Of a DNA stretch of 41,372 bases, positions 23,806-31,817 are shown piece by piece. Position 1 is the first letter of the stretch. Each line of letters opens with the position of its first letter. Origin of the DNA: Candidatus Methylomirabilota bacterium. Its GTDB lineage: Bacteria > Methylomirabilota > Methylomirabilia > Methylomirabilales > CSP1-5. A model generated the notes under the pieces. That model had not been told where the DNA came from and searched no databases. It saw nothing but the letters and a program-made list of their open reading frames with translations. The stretch covers positions 1 to 41,372 of the forward strand of contig VRUN01000006.1 of assembly GCA_019456075.1 (NCBI GenBank), read 5' to 3'. A program made the translations under genes and the position numbers.

Positions 23806-24647
23806 CAGAACCTGGGTCCTGCCCTCCTCAAGGCCCACGGGAGGCCGCAATGTTTGTACCGTCCAAAGCTCATCCAAAAGAGATGCGGGAAAAGATTCGG
23901 ACCGGCGAGTGGCAAGACCCCACAGCTGGATGCTCGGACGGCTACGTGCAGGCCAATCTGGTGGTCCTGCCAAAAGCCCTGGCCTACGATTTCCTTCTCT
24001 TCTGTCACCGCAATCCTAAGCCCTGCCCGTTACTGGAGGTCACCGATCCCGGTGACGCGGAGCCCAAGACCGCTGCGCCCAGTGCAGACCTTCGGACTGA
24101 TATTCCCAGGTACCGGGTTTACCGCGGCGGCAAGCTGGAGCAGGAGGTGACCGATCTTCTTCAGGTCTGGCGGACAGACCTGGTGGGCTTCCTCTTGGGC
24201 TGTAGCTTCACCTTCGATGTCGCTCTGCACAGGGCGGGCGTCCCGGTCCGTCATCTTGAGGAGGGGAAAAACGTCTCGATGTATATGACGAATCAGTCGT
24301 GCCATCCTGCTGGGGATTTCACCGGACCTCTGGTGGTCTCCATGCGCCCGATCCCGGCCCATCTCGTCCCTCGGGCGGTGGAAGTCACCGCTCGCTTCCC
24401 GCTGTCTCATGGGGCCCCGGTTCATGTGGGCGAGCCCGAGACGATCGGCATTGCCGATCTCGGTCGACCCCACTTTGGCGATGCGGTCTCGATCCGGTCG
24501 GGTGAGATTCCGGTCTTTTGGGCCTGTGGTGTGACGCCACAGGCCGTCGCCATGCATGCGAAGCCGGAGTTCATGATCACCCATGCTCCCGGTCACATGT
24601 TCATTACCGACCTGCCTGAGGAAGAGTTAACCCACTCTCTCGCGTAA
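23802..24647 (+). CDS. DUF1445 family protein, putative D-glutamate cyclase N-terminal-type hydro-lyase
   Basis: 281 aa, GTG start overlapping the upstream stop (GTGA). An ATG at 23850 is an alternative that removes a Pro-rich lead. The family (UPF0317/DUF1445) is recognised from GYVQANLVVLPKALAYDFLLFC, DIPRYRVYRGG, VGFLLGCSFTFDVALHRAG, PVVSMRP-like LVVSMRPIPA, GAPVHVGEPETIGIADL and the final ITHAPGHMFITDLPE. The animal D-glutamate cyclase DGLUCY carries this domain fused to a DUF4392 domain, and a separate DUF4392 gene lies at 28943. Together they could convert D-glutamate to 5-oxo-D-proline. In isolation bacterial members are only annotated as putative hydro-lyases. Confidence 0.9.
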   Translation: MTEPGSCPPQGPREAAMFVPSKAHPKEMREKIRTGEWQDPTAGCSDGYVQANLVVLPKALAYDFLLFCHRNPKPCPLLEVTDPGDAEPKTAAPSADLRTDIPRYRVYRGGKLEQEVTDLLQVWRTDLVGFLLGCSFTFDVALHRAGVPVRHLEEGKNVSMYMTNQSCHPAGDFTGPLVVSMRPIPAHLVPRAVEVTARFPLSHGAPVHVGEPETIGIADLGRPHFGDAVSIRSGEIPVFWACGVTPQAVAMHAKPEFMITHAPGHMFITDLPEEELTHSLA

Positions 24648-24657
24648 AACGCGCCGG

Positions 24658-24674
24658 GTTCCCCAGACGGGGAA
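24658..24674 (+). terminator. possible weak transcript-end hairpin
   Basis: TTCCCC-AGAC-GGGGAA, a perfect 6-bp stem just after the DUF1445 stop, with outer bases GG/CC able to extend it. No T-run follows, so termination would be partial at best. Confidence 0.35.
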
Positions 24675-24750
24675 TTGCCCATTGCGGCTCTCCGTTCAGT
24701 CAACCTGCGTACGGATGGCCTTCCCTGCGCTCACGCTGAGAAGCTTGTTC

Positions 24751-24779
24751 TGGACGATGTCCGCATCCCTGGGTATACT
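24751..24779 (+). promoter_or_regulatory. candidate sigma-70 promoter for the hydantoinase operon
   Basis: TGGACG (24751-24756), a 17-nt spacer and TATACT (24774-24779). ACTCT and AGAGT (24776-24791) form a small inverted repeat over the expected transcription start, which could be an operator. The hyuA start lies about 70 nt downstream. Confidence 0.45.
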
Positions 24780-24849
24780 CTTTCAATAGAGTAACGGACG
24801 TGCGCGTTTGGCGGCGGTAGACCCCCACTCGTATTGGCGAGGGCAACGG

Positions 24850-26826
24850 ATGACGACGATCGGCGTGGACGTGGGGGGGACCTTCACCGACCTGGTCTTT
24901 TTGGCCGAGGGGAGACTCTGGACCCGGAAGGTTCTTTCGACTCCTCACGACCCGGCCTGGGGTGTGCTTCAGGGACTTTCTCAGGAAGCTTTGGGAGAGG
25001 GGAGATGGCAGCTTGTCCATGGCTCCACCGTGGCGACTAACGCGCTGCTCGAGCGGAAGGGGGCCAAGGTCGCCTTGATCACCACGGCGGGTTTCGAAGA
25101 TGTGCTCGAGATCGGCCGCCAGGATCGAGCCGGGTTGTACGATTTTTTTATCGATCGGGCACCAGTCCTGGTCCCCCGTGCTCACCGTATCGGCGTCCCG
25201 GAGCGGATGGACTGCCGAGGGAGGGTCCTGGAGCCCCTCGATGATGAGAGCCTCGATCCCATCTTGGACCGGCTGAGTCAGGAGGGTGTCGAGTCGATCG
25301 CCATTTGCCTTCTCTGTTCCTATGCGAATCCTGTCCATGAGGCCCGCATCCTTCATCGGGCCTTGCGGATTGGAGTGCCGGTCTCTGCCTCTCATCGCAT
25401 CCTCCCCGAGTACCGAGAGTACGAACGGTGCATGGCCACCGTCGTGAACGCCTATGTCTCGCCCCTGATGGAACGGTACCTCGGTCGGCTCGAGGCAGAG
25501 CTCGGGGGAGGACGTCTCAGGATCATGCAGTCCAATGGCGGAAGTATCTCTGCGGCCACGGCGCGGCAGGAGGCGGTGCGGACCATTCTCTCGGGCCCGG
25601 CGGGGGGGGTTGTGGGTGCCGCCTCCATCGCGAGGGAGGCTGGATTTGAGAAAGTGATCACGTTTGATATGGGGGGAACCTCTACCGATGTCTCCCTCGT
25701 CGATGGTGGTCTCAGGGTCAGCACAGAGGCTACGGTGGGGGACATCCCCCTTCGCATTCCCCTCCTCGACATCCATACGGTGGGCTCAGGCGGTGGATCA
25801 TTAGCCTGGATCGATGAGGGGGGCGCCCTGCGCGTAGGCCCCCGGAGCGCCGGGGCCGATCCCGGGCCGGTCTGCTACGGGCGGGGAGACCAGATCACCG
25901 TCACGGATGCACACCTCGCGCTGGGACGTTTGGAACCGGACCGATTCCTCGGCGGGAAGATGCGGCTTGATGTGGAGCGGGCCGAGGGCGCCTTACAGGC
26001 CTTCTCCCGCCAGGTGAACATGGACTCTCTCCGACTGGCGGAAGGGATCGTCACGGTGGCCACTGCCACCATGGAGAAGGCCATCCGGGTCATTTCCGTG
26101 GAGCGAGGGTATGATCCCCGAGAATTCTGCCTGGTCTCTTTTGGCGGGGCAGGAGGACTGCACGCCTGTGCCCTGGCTCGATCACTGTCCATCCCCTGGG
26201 TGCTGGTTCCGCCGCACGCAGGGCTGCTGTCGGCCTACGGGATGTTGGTGGCTGATGTGGTCAAGGAGTACGCCAAGACGATCTTGCGGCCGACGGCCAC
26301 CACACCCTTCGAGGAGCTGGAGGCCGTTGTGAGCCTCCTGAGGGAACAAGGCCTGCGTGAGATGAAAGATGAGGGGATAGCGGAGGAGTCGGTCAGCACG
26401 GAAGCCTCCCTGGACATGCGCTACCTGGGGCAGTCCTACGAGCTCCGCGTCCCCTTCGGAAGAGACTTTGTCTCTCGGTTCCACGACGTGCACCGGAAGA
26501 GTTACGGCTACGCCAATCCGGCCCGGGAGACCGAGATTGTGACGGGACGCCTTCGGGTCAGGGGGGAAGTCGAGGGCCCACCCCTTCCTGAGGTGGAGGC
26601 GGGATCGGCGGATCCTGGTGCAGCCTGCCTGGGCGAGAAGCAGGTCTTTCTCGAGGACGGCTGGGTCACGGCTCCTGTCTTCGCCCGAGAGACTCTGCAG
26701 GCTGCCAACCGGATCGATGGGCCAGCCCTCGTGGTAGAGATGAGCGCCACCACGCTGATTGCACCGGGTTGGGAGGGGGAGGTGGACGAGCGGGGTAATC
26801 TTCTTCTCAAAACGCGCCAGCCCTGA
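24850..26826 (+). CDS. hydantoinase/5-oxoprolinase subunit A
   Basis: 658 aa from the ATG at 24850, preceded by GCGAGGGCAACGG; a 14-residue extension is less likely. It is an ASKHA-fold ATPase subunit. The N-terminal VGGTFTDLVF (phosphate 1 loop), STVATNALLERKGAKV, SHRILPEYREYERCMATVVNAYV, MQSNGGSISA, ILSGPAGGVVGAA, DMGGTSTDVSLV and VGSGGGSLAWID are all visible in order. HyuA/HyuB pairs hydrolyse hydantoins, N-methylhydantoin or 5-oxoproline with ATP. The flanking DUF1445 and DUF4392 genes argue for 5-oxoproline (inference). Its start sits after a candidate promoter and hyuB begins 10 nt after its stop. Confidence 0.92.
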   Translation: MTTIGVDVGGTFTDLVFLAEGRLWTRKVLSTPHDPAWGVLQGLSQEALGEGRWQLVHGSTVATNALLERKGAKVALITTAGFEDVLEIGRQDRAGLYDFFIDRAPVLVPRAHRIGVPERMDCRGRVLEPLDDESLDPILDRLSQEGVESIAICLLCSYANPVHEARILHRALRIGVPVSASHRILPEYREYERCMATVVNAYVSPLMERYLGRLEAELGGGRLRIMQSNGGSISAATARQEAVRTILSGPAGGVVGAASIAREAGFEKVITFDMGGTSTDVSLVDGGLRVSTEATVGDIPLRIPLLDIHTVGSGGGSLAWIDEGGALRVGPRSAGADPGPVCYGRGDQITVTDAHLALGRLEPDRFLGGKMRLDVERAEGALQAFSRQVNMDSLRLAEGIVTVATATMEKAIRVISVERGYDPREFCLVSFGGAGGLHACALARSLSIPWVLVPPHAGLLSAYGMLVADVVKEYAKTILRPTATTPFEELEAVVSLLREQGLREMKDEGIAEESVSTEASLDMRYLGQSYELRVPFGRDFVSRFHDVHRKSYGYANPARETEIVTGRLRVRGEVEGPPLPEVEAGSADPGAACLGEKQVFLEDGWVTAPVFARETLQAANRIDGPALVVEMSATTLIAPGWEGEVDERGNLLLKTRQP

Positions 26827-26836
26827 GGGGATCCCG

Positions 26837-28423
26837 GTGGAGCGACCATACGATCCGATCAAACTGGAGGTCTTCAAAAATCTCTTTGCTTCAGTCGCCG
26901 AAGAGATGGGGGTTGCCCTGTGTCGAACCGGACACTCTCCCAATATCAAGGAGCGCCGGGATTACTCCTGCGCCATCTTCGACGGCGGGGGGGAGATGAT
27001 CGCACAGGCGGCCCATATCCCCGTTCATCTGGGGTCGATGCCCCTGGCGGTGAAAGGTGCGATGCAGGGGAGGCGCGTCAGCCCGGGAGATACGGTGGTC
27101 CTCAACGACCCGTACCGGGGGGGTACCCATCTCCCTGACATTACCCTTATCTCTCCTATCTTTCGAGAAGAAAGCCCCTCTCCCCTCTTCTTTGTCGCAA
27201 ACCGCGCCCATCACGCCGATGTGGGAGGGATGGCCGCCGGCTCCATGGCGGTGGCCACGGAAATCTTTCAGGAGGGAATTCGAATCCCACCGGTAACACT
27301 CGTGCAAGAGGGGAGGCTGAACCAGGATGTTCTCGATCTCCTGCTGGCCAACGTGCGGACTCCTGACGAGCGGGAGGGGGATCTGGAGGCCCAGCTGGCG
27401 GCGAACGAGACCGGGCGGAGGCGACTTCTCGAGATCGTCGCCCGGTACGGAACGGAAGAGACCCTCCGCGCCATCGAGGAACTCAAGACGTACGCCGAGC
27501 GGATGACCCGAGAGGCCATCCGGCGGATCCCGGATGGTTGCTATACCTTTGAAGATTACCTGGATGATGACGGAATGACCGATGAACCCATTCAGATCGT
27601 CGTGGCCGTGACCATAAGAGGGGATCAGGCCGTGATCGATTTTACGGGGACATCCCCGCAGGTGGCTGGCAGTGTCAATGCCGTGTATGCCGTGACGCTG
27701 TCCGCGGTCTTCTATGTCTTCCGCTGCCTCGTCGACTTTGACATCCCGTCCAATGCGGGGTGCATGATTCCCCTGACCGTGATTGCCCCGGAAGGCACGG
27801 CTGTCAACGCGAGAGCACCGGCGGCCGTGGCGGGCGGGAATGTGGAGATGTCTCAGCGGATTGTGGATGTACTCTTGGGAGCGCTCGCCAAAGCCCTGCC
27901 CGATCGCATCCCCGCGGCGAGCGCCGGGACGATGAGTAACCTCATCATCGGCGGCTCTGATCCGGAGCGCGGACGGAATTACACCTATTACGAAACTATC
28001 GCCGGAGGGATGGGAGCCCGGCCGACGCGAGATGGCATGGATGCGGTGCAGACCCATATGACCAATACCCGGAACACGCCCATTGAAGCCTTGGAACATG
28101 CCTATCCTCTCCGCGTTCTCCGCTACGAGATTCGCCGTGGATCGGGCGGGAAGGGGAGATATCGAGGGGGGGATGGGATCCGGCGTGATATTGCACTGCT
28201 CGCGGACTGCACGGTTGGTCTCCTCTCGGATCGGAGGCGATTTCGACCTTATGGGCTCCAAGGAGGAGAATCCGGTCAGGGAGGAGAAAGTATCCTCGTG
28301 ACCCCCCGTGGGGAGAGGCCCCTCGGTTCCAAGTTTCATATCCAGGCCCGCGCTGGAGAGATCATCAGTATTCGAACCCCCGGAGGAGGCGGACACGGGA
28401 AGGCGGCGGAACCCACCTCATGA
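26837..28423 (+). CDS. hydantoinase/5-oxoprolinase subunit B
   Basis: 528 aa from the GTG at 26837, with TGAGGGG about 8 nt upstream. The open frame to 26759 overlaps hyuA and is ignored. Landmarks of HyuB are DPIKLEVFKNLFASVAEEMG, RTGHSPNIKERRDYSCAIFD, HIPVHLGSMPLAVK, NDPYRGGTHLPDITLISP, NRAHHADVGGMAAGSM, IDFTGTSPQVAGSVNAVYAV, GNVEMSQRIVDVLLGA, ETIAGGMGARPTRDGMDAV and the final ISIRTPGGGGHG. It works as a complex with subunit A, which binds ATP. The split A and B arrangement contrasts with the single fused chain of eukaryotic 5-oxoprolinase. Confidence 0.93.
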   Translation: MERPYDPIKLEVFKNLFASVAEEMGVALCRTGHSPNIKERRDYSCAIFDGGGEMIAQAAHIPVHLGSMPLAVKGAMQGRRVSPGDTVVLNDPYRGGTHLPDITLISPIFREESPSPLFFVANRAHHADVGGMAAGSMAVATEIFQEGIRIPPVTLVQEGRLNQDVLDLLLANVRTPDEREGDLEAQLAANETGRRRLLEIVARYGTEETLRAIEELKTYAERMTREAIRRIPDGCYTFEDYLDDDGMTDEPIQIVVAVTIRGDQAVIDFTGTSPQVAGSVNAVYAVTLSAVFYVFRCLVDFDIPSNAGCMIPLTVIAPEGTAVNARAPAAVAGGNVEMSQRIVDVLLGALAKALPDRIPAASAGTMSNLIIGGSDPERGRNYTYYETIAGGMGARPTRDGMDAVQTHMTNTRNTPIEALEHAYPLRVLRYEIRRGSGGKGRYRGGDGIRRDIALLADCTVGLLSDRRRFRPYGLQGGESGQGGESILVTPRGERPLGSKFHIQARAGEIISIRTPGGGGHGKAAEPTS

Positions 28424-28436
28424 GGAGACAAGGGGG

Positions 28437-28946
28437 ATGAAGGTACACGCAAGAACGGGAGTGGCAATTTGGGGGTGTGTCATTGCCGTGGGACTCTGCG
28501 TCGGCTGTTCCTCTAAGTTTAAACCTTCTCCGAGTGGTCCTGGAGTCCCCCGGATCAGCAATCTCCGCATCGAGCCGCGAGAGGTCGAGAGGGGGGAGCA
28601 GGCAACTTTACGCTTCGATTTTCGAGACACGGACGGGGATATCGTGGATGTCTATCTCGGGCTGAAAAGAAAGGTCCAGGACTTTACCATATCCAAGGGG
28701 CTTCGGCCTGAGGTGATCAGCCGCGGACGCTATTTAGGCCAGTCGGAGGGCACGGCAGAGGAGACGATCACGGTCAGCGGTGAGCGCCGATTGACGCCCC
28801 TCACCGTCGAAAAGCGGGAGTATACAGGACAGGTGGAGCCTGCGCGGTCTCCCTCGGAGCACGGCACCCGGCTCTATGAGGTTTTTGTGGTCGATGAAAA
28901 GGGACAGGTGAGCAATCGCCTTGAGGCGCAGGTGACCGTCCGGTGA
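28437..28946 (+). CDS. lipoprotein of unknown function
   Basis: 169 aa from the ATG at 28437, which follows GAGACAAGGGGG. A lipoprotein signal ends in GLCVGC (lipobox Cys near residue 24), followed by a short linker. The body (about 40-169) looks like one immunoglobulin/fibronectin-type beta domain: ISNLRIEPREVERGEQATLR, FDFRDTDGDIVDVYLGLK, then RLYEVFVVDEKGQVSNRLEA. Such domains often mediate binding at the cell surface or periplasm. It lies between hyuB (13 nt) and the DUF4392 gene (4-nt GTGA overlap), so it is expressed with the putative D-glutamate/5-oxoproline genes. Its connection to them is unknown; a surface binding role is a guess. Confidence 0.75.
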   Translation: MKVHARTGVAIWGCVIAVGLCVGCSSKFKPSPSGPGVPRISNLRIEPREVERGEQATLRFDFRDTDGDIVDVYLGLKRKVQDFTISKGLRPEVISRGRYLGQSEGTAEETITVSGERRLTPLTVEKREYTGQVEPARSPSEHGTRLYEVFVVDEKGQVSNRLEAQVTVR

Positions 28947-29887
28947 AGGGAAGCGGCTCGACTGGCGCTCTAAGAATCGGTGAGGCGGCGGATCAGGTAT
29001 GTCTCTTCCCCCGGGAAGTCCAAGGCGGGATTGAGCAGCGGTTGTATCGGGCGGCGCGGCGGCTCCAGAAGGCTCCCCTTACCTGGTTGGCCGCGTCTCG
29101 ATTGACGGAGGTCGTCAGATCGGGGGATGCAGTCGTGCTCCTCACCGGTGCAGGCGCTCCTCCTGAACTCCCGGCTGGCGAGACCGATGGTCCCCTGGGA
29201 ATCGCAGTGCTGGGGCGGGCTCTGCAACTAGGCCTGGGGGCTCGGCCCGTTGTGATCTCGGAGGAGAGAAACCTGGGACCAATTCGCGCGGCGCTAGAGG
29301 TGACGCGAGCAGCCTGCTCTCTCCTCCCCATCCCCTGTGGCCGGGAAGACCCAGGGTATCGCCTGCTAGAGGAGCTTCGCCCGACGGCCCTCATCAGCGT
29401 GGAGAAGCTGGGTCCCAATCCGAAGGGGGTCATCCACGATACGCGGGGCCGTGATGTTTCGGCAAGTCACGCGTCTGTCCGGGGGCTGTTTGATAGCGCC
29501 AGAGACCGGGGCGTCCTCACCGTGGCGGTCGGAGATCGGGGAAACGAGGTGGGCTTTGGGCTCCTCGGCGGCCCTCACGTGAGACCCCGGCTTCGCCCGG
29601 GCCGGTGTCGGTGTCCCTGCCGGGGAAGTATCGCCTGTGATATCCGGGCGGATGTCCTCGTCGTGAGCTCTATCTCTAACTGGGGAGCTTACGGCGTGGT
29701 GACCTGCTTGCAAACTCTTACCGATCGTCGCCTCCTGCACACTCCGGAGGATGAAGCGGCGATGCTCGAGGCTGCCGTCAATGCAGGGGCACGGGACGGG
29801 GTGACCCATACGGCAACCTTCACGGTTGACGGGGCCGATCTGACAGTTCAGCAGGCGGTGGTGACGCTGCTCGGTAATATTCAGTAA
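28943..29887 (+). CDS. DUF4392 family protein, putative D-glutamate cyclase C-terminal-type domain
   Basis: 314 aa, GTG start overlapping the lipoprotein stop (GTGA). DUF4392 is recognised from VLLTGAGAPPELPAGETDGP, the middle LISVEKLGPNPKGVIHDTRG with RDVSASHA, and VAVGDRGNEVGFGLL, followed by a Cys-rich turn (RCRCPCRGSIACDIRADVL). VSSISNWGAYGV and LEAAVNAGARDGVT are near the end. In animals this domain follows DUF1445 in D-glutamate cyclase (DGLUCY), which makes 5-oxo-D-proline from D-glutamate. The bacterial genome splits the two, with hyuA, hyuB and a lipoprotein gene between them. The next gene, galT, starts 18 nt downstream. Confidence 0.87.
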   Translation: MKGSGSTGALRIGEAADQVCLFPREVQGGIEQRLYRAARRLQKAPLTWLAASRLTEVVRSGDAVVLLTGAGAPPELPAGETDGPLGIAVLGRALQLGLGARPVVISEERNLGPIRAALEVTRAACSLLPIPCGREDPGYRLLEELRPTALISVEKLGPNPKGVIHDTRGRDVSASHASVRGLFDSARDRGVLTVAVGDRGNEVGFGLLGGPHVRPRLRPGRCRCPCRGSIACDIRADVLVVSSISNWGAYGVVTCLQTLTDRRLLHTPEDEAAMLEAAVNAGARDGVTHTATFTVDGADLTVQQAVVTLLGNIQ

Positions 29888-29905
29888 GAGGGGGTACGTG
29901 CATCA

Positions 29906-30904
29906 ATGACGGAACTCAGGAAAGACCCGTTGACCAGTCGGTGGGTAATCATCTCCACGGAGCGCGCGAGCCGCCCGTCCGACTTCAACTCGGAGCGCCG
30001 TCGTCGACATGCGGGTCCCTGTCCCTTTTGCCCAGGAAATGAGGAAGAGACCCCGCCAGAGATCATGGCCTATCGGAATGGTGGCGGGCTCCCCAACACC
30101 CCGGGATGGCGCGTCCGGGTCGTCGCCAACAAGTTCCCAGCCCTCGTGACCGAGGGAGATCCTCATCGGCAGGGAGAAGGGATATACGATAGGATGCACG
30201 GGGTCGGGGCGCACGAGATCATCATCGAGACTCCCCACCACGATCAGACGATGGCCACCATGCCGGAGCAACAAATCGAGGATGTCTTATTGGCCTATCG
30301 GGATCGGATCCTCGACCTCAAGCAGAACCCCCGATTGCAATATGTGTTGATCTTCAAGAACCACGGTGAAGCCGCGGGAGCTTCGCTCGAGCATCCCCAT
30401 TCCCAGCTCATCGCGACGCCTATTATCCCCAAGTTGGTGCGGGAAGAGGTGGATGGGGCCAAGCAGTACTACGACTCCACGGAGCGTTGCGTGTACTGTG
30501 ACATGATCCGGCAGGAGCTTACCCAGAAGAAGCGTGTGATCACGGTGAACGATCATTTCGTGGCCCTGGCGCCATTCGCCTCCCGATTCCCCTTTGAAAC
30601 CTGGATCCTTCCCCGGACTCACGATGCCTTCTTTGAGGATGCGCGACGGGAAGCGTATGCGAGTCTCGCCCGGATACTTCGGGAAACTTTTCAACGGTTT
30701 GAACAGGTGCTGTCGAATCCCCCTTATAACTGGGTGATTCACACCTCTCCCTTCCGAGAGGATGATCGTCTCCACTATCACTGGCACCTCGAGATAACTC
30801 CGAGGCTGATTCAGGTGGCTGGCTTCGAGTGGGGAACCGGTTTCTATATCAACCCCACCCCCCCTGAAGAGGCGGCTCAATACCTCCGGGATGCAGGGGC
30901 GTAG
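29906..30904 (+). CDS. galT: galactose-1-phosphate uridylyltransferase (GalT family)
   Basis: 332 aa, ATG start. The family is the HIT-superfamily nucleotidyltransferase that swaps UMP between glucose-1-P and galactose-1-P. MTELRKDPLTSRWVIIST is the standard opening, CPFCPGNE holds the first zinc cysteines (Cys39, Cys42), and FKNHGEAAGASLEHPHSQLI carries the active-site His-Pro-His-Ser-Gln at 163-167. The second half includes CVYCDMI and FPFETWILPRTHDAFFED, with YHWHLEITPRL near the end. Full length. Some close relatives are ADP-glucose phosphorylases, so the exact sugar specificity is open. It has no galactose-pathway neighbours here. Confidence 0.92.
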   Translation: MTELRKDPLTSRWVIISTERASRPSDFNSERRRRHAGPCPFCPGNEEETPPEIMAYRNGGGLPNTPGWRVRVVANKFPALVTEGDPHRQGEGIYDRMHGVGAHEIIIETPHHDQTMATMPEQQIEDVLLAYRDRILDLKQNPRLQYVLIFKNHGEAAGASLEHPHSQLIATPIIPKLVREEVDGAKQYYDSTERCVYCDMIRQELTQKKRVITVNDHFVALAPFASRFPFETWILPRTHDAFFEDARREAYASLARILRETFQRFEQVLSNPPYNWVIHTSPFREDDRLHYHWHLEITPRLIQVAGFEWGTGFYINPTPPEEAAQYLRDAGA

Positions 30905-31070
30905 GAATCTCACTCCAAATTAGATCCTGCTAATGAAACGGGCAAGGCATAGATATCTGCTTAATTCGTAGGCATGAACAGAAGGTGATGAAGGAAAAGG
31001 GGAAAGCGCTAGATCCAGCATTCTCATGAACTTTCCGTGGGTTGGGAGGTCCGGGAATGGAAAAAAGGAT

Positions 31071-31086
31071 TGGCATAGGGCTTGCT
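31071..31086 (+). promoter_or_regulatory. sigma-54 promoter for glnB
   Basis: TGGCATAGGGCTTGCT matches the sigma-54 (RpoN) consensus TGGCAYR-N4-TTGCW at every specified base, with GG (31072-31073) and GC (31084-31085) at the required spacing. Transcription would start near 31097, about 80 nt before the glnB ATG. No clear NtrC box was found upstream. Confidence 0.8.
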
Positions 31087-31106
31087 CCCTTGCGGGGCGT
31101 TGTTGA

Positions 31107-31514
<408 letters not shown>

Positions 31515-31587
31515 TTCCTGGTTCACGGTTCACCGTTCACAGATTGGGGTCCGCGATTGGTGTTAGGTGGTTCGTGATTAGTGGGTG
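31515..31587. repeat. word-repeat array B with GGTTCAC and GATTGG vocabulary
   Basis: Immediately after the glnB stop, GGTTCAC-GGTTCAC-CGTTCAC forms three tandem 7-mers (31520-31540). It is followed by three GATT(G/A)G-type words near 31542, 31555 and 31577, with GGTG/GTGG words between them. No coding potential, and different in vocabulary from the other three arrays in the window. Confidence 0.6.
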
Positions 31588-31695
31588 ATGGTGGACGTCA
31601 TCGAGACCTGGCTGTGGTACAAGCGGACGAAGGAGGTGGATCCGGTCCGGCTCCGGCCCCATCCGTACGAGTGTGTCTTGTATTTCGATCTATAG
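31588..31695 (+). CDS. possible 35-residue small protein
   Basis: ATG at 31588 to TAG at 31695, in a stretch that would otherwise be untranslated. The predicted product begins [19 protein letters not shown] and continues [16 protein letters not shown]. It is amphipathic, with aromatic clusters and a charged middle, and its codon use looks native. The upstream GTGGGTG is a weak ribosome-binding site. A strong terminator follows 20 nt after the stop, as expected for the last cistron of the glnB transcript. Function unknown. Confidence 0.45.
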   Translation: MVDVIETWLWYKRTKEVDPVRLRPHPYECVLYFDL

Positions 31696-31715
31696 GTCGT
31701 CGCCGTCTCCTCCGA

Positions 31716-31750
31716 GGGCCCCGCGGGATCGCGGAGCCCTTTTTCCTTTT
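31716..31750 (+). terminator. intrinsic terminator
   Basis: GGGCCCCGCG-GGAT-CGCGGAGCCC: a GC-rich stem of about ten base pairs (one mismatch) with a 4-nt loop, followed directly by TTTTTCCTTTT. It ends the glnB transcript, including the 35-codon ORF. Confidence 0.9.
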
Positions 31751-31817
31751 GATTCCATTTCCAATGTCTGCATGAAGGCAGTTGACCTCATCTGGGCCTC
31801 CCAGTAATGTGGGGAGC

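Noticed and set aside
24700-25776. 358-codon minus-strand frame under hyuA
   Set aside because: Antisense to hyuA, which has clear motifs on the plus strand. The product has no domain character.
26891-28396. 501-codon minus-strand frame under hyuB
   Set aside because: It is a mirror of a strong coding sequence, with low-complexity composition (many Arg, Gly, His, Pro) and no recognisable domain.
30915-30940. ATTAG-N6-CTAAT hairpin after galT as a terminator
   Set aside because: Only five A/T-rich pairs and no T-run; too weak to call.
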